Origin: Bog-532 sp963830385
GTDB lineage: Bacteria; Actinomycetota; Actinomycetes; Streptosporangiales; Streptosporangiaceae
DNA length: 64,000 nt
Reading direction: 5' to 3'
Assembly (NCBI GenBank): GCA_963830385.1
Contig: CAWHMD010000005.1
Location: 620,001 to 684,000 of the forward strand
The notes under the pieces are model-generated. The model worked only from the letters and a program-made list of their open reading frames with translations, had not been told where the DNA came from and made no database searches. This document shows, piece by piece, positions 63,399-64,000 of the stretch (within the stretch, counting starts at the first letter, position 1; each line of letters begins with the position of its first letter). Both the position numbers and the translations under genes were made by a program.

Positions 63399-64000
63399 GT
63401 GGCAGTCGGTAGTGCAACGGGCGGCCGGTCCAGAAATCTGATTCTCGCGGCGATGATCTTCGCGGTGGCGATGACGTTCATCGACCAGACGATCGTGTCG
63501 ATCGCGGTGCCGCAGCTGCAGCGCGAGCTGGGCCTGTCCAGCACCGGCGTGCAGTGGGCGGTCAACGCCTATCTGCTGTCGCTGGCGGCGCTGTTCGCGT
63601 TCGGCGGGCGGCTGGCCGACACGGTCGGCCACACCAAGATGGTCACGCTGGGCGTGATCATCTTCGCCGCCGCGTCGGCCCTGTGCGGGCTGACGCCCAA
63701 GGGCAGCCTGGCCGAGGCCTGGATCGTGACGTTCCGGGTGGTGCAGGGCGCGGGCGGCGCGATCATGTTCCCGGCCGCGCTGGCCATCGTGGTGCAGACG
63801 TTCCCGCTGAACGCCCGGGGCAAGGCGCTGGCCTTGTTCTTCGGCATCGCCGGTGGGCTGACCGCGATCGGCCCCATCCTCGGCGGAGTCCTGACCCAGT
63901 GGACCTGGCGGGCCATCTTCTGGGTCAACATCCCGGTCGCGCTGGTCGCGCTGGCGCTGATCGCGATCTCCAAGCCGGTCACCGAGCACCGGCGGGCCCC
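63399..64000 (+). CDS. MFS exporter, DHA2 type (5' part)
   Basis: Partial, about 200 residues to the right edge, starting at GTG 63399 with GGGGAGG six bases upstream. 'FIDQTIVSIAVPQLQREL', motif A 'GGRLADTVGHTKMVTL' and motif C region 'GIAGGLTAIGPILGGVLTQW' followed by 'RAIFWVNIPVAL' are characteristic of EmrB/QacA drug:H+ antiporters. Confidence 0.9.
   Translation, partial: MAVGSATGGRSRNLILAAMIFAVAMTFIDQTIVSIAVPQLQRELGLSSTGVQWAVNAYLLSLAALFAFGGRLADTVGHTKMVTLGVIIFAAASALCGLTPKGSLAEAWIVTFRVVQGAGGAIMFPAALAIVVQTFPLNARGKALALFFGIAGGLTAIGPILGGVLTQWTWRAIFWVNIPVALVALALIAISKPVTEHRRA

Overview
The window is very GC-rich, with strong third-position GC, dense short-overlap operons, GTG starts and large antisense open frames. 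Gene content is that of a filamentous high-GC actinobacterium: DinB-type TIGR03086 and TIGR03084 proteins linked in known families to mycothiol chemistry, NarL and ECF regulators, many TetR, LacI, ROK and MarR regulators, GH51 arabinofuranosidases and Tat lipoproteins. A Streptosporangiales-like or Streptomyces-like soil organism is an inference; species cannot be fixed from this sequence. No rRNA, tRNA or CRISPR array was seen.

Layout. 0-4.2 kb: membrane PH-domain pair, a TIGR03086 protein and a histidine kinase/response regulator pair. 4.3-15.4 kb: dodecin, a large secreted subtilisin/sedolisin-like protease, HdeD-like membrane protein, hydrolase-cupin fusion, LuxR regulator, small proteins, an amidohydrolase, a methyltransferase and an AraC regulator. 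15.4-25.6 kb: an arabinoside-utilisation island. It holds one ABC importer (binding protein and two permeases) followed by a GH51 enzyme, and a LacI regulator followed by a second GH51 enzyme. Permease and binding-protein fragments of another copy of the importer lie at its two edges. A truncated sigma-factor gene, a 193-bp direct duplication and a 343-bp degenerate IS are also present.

25.6-39.5 kb is ordinary chromosomal cargo: acyl-CoA dehydrogenase, P-loop kinase, MaoC hydratase, HAD phosphatase, PRC/DUF2382 stress protein, an ECF sigma factor fused to a zinc-binding anti-sigma-like domain and a membrane anchor, Dps, AlkA-like glycosylase, YihY protein, two MFS exporters with adjacent regulators, and a DinB protein. 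39.5-45.4 kb contains an internally deleted lipase remnant, an ATP-grasp/esterase/esterase operon, a phthalate-decarboxylase/NMT1-like protein and a GT-C membrane protein.

45.4-61.8 kb is an acyl-CoA catabolic region. One operon encodes an NTF2-like protein, acyl-CoA ligase, TetR and an NTF2-enoyl-CoA hydratase fusion. A second, fully overlapping six-gene operon encodes a biotin-dependent acyl-CoA carboxylase, two enoyl-CoA hydratases, an AtuA-like protein and a TIGR03084 protein. It diverges from an acyl-CoA synthetase across an 18-bp perfect palindrome. The parts recall the Pseudomonas acyclic-terpene (Atu) pathway, but the substrate is unknown. Between the two operons lies a DUF2975-HTH pair in which both genes are broken. 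The window ends with a stop-less binding-protein gene, a decayed xylulokinase remnant, an NAD(P)-binding epimerase and the start of a DHA2-type exporter.

The most notable points are the sigma/anti-sigma fusion, the sedolisin-like active site in a subtilisin-like protease, the ATP-grasp/esterase module, and the concentration of freshly broken genes and duplications around the arabinoside island.
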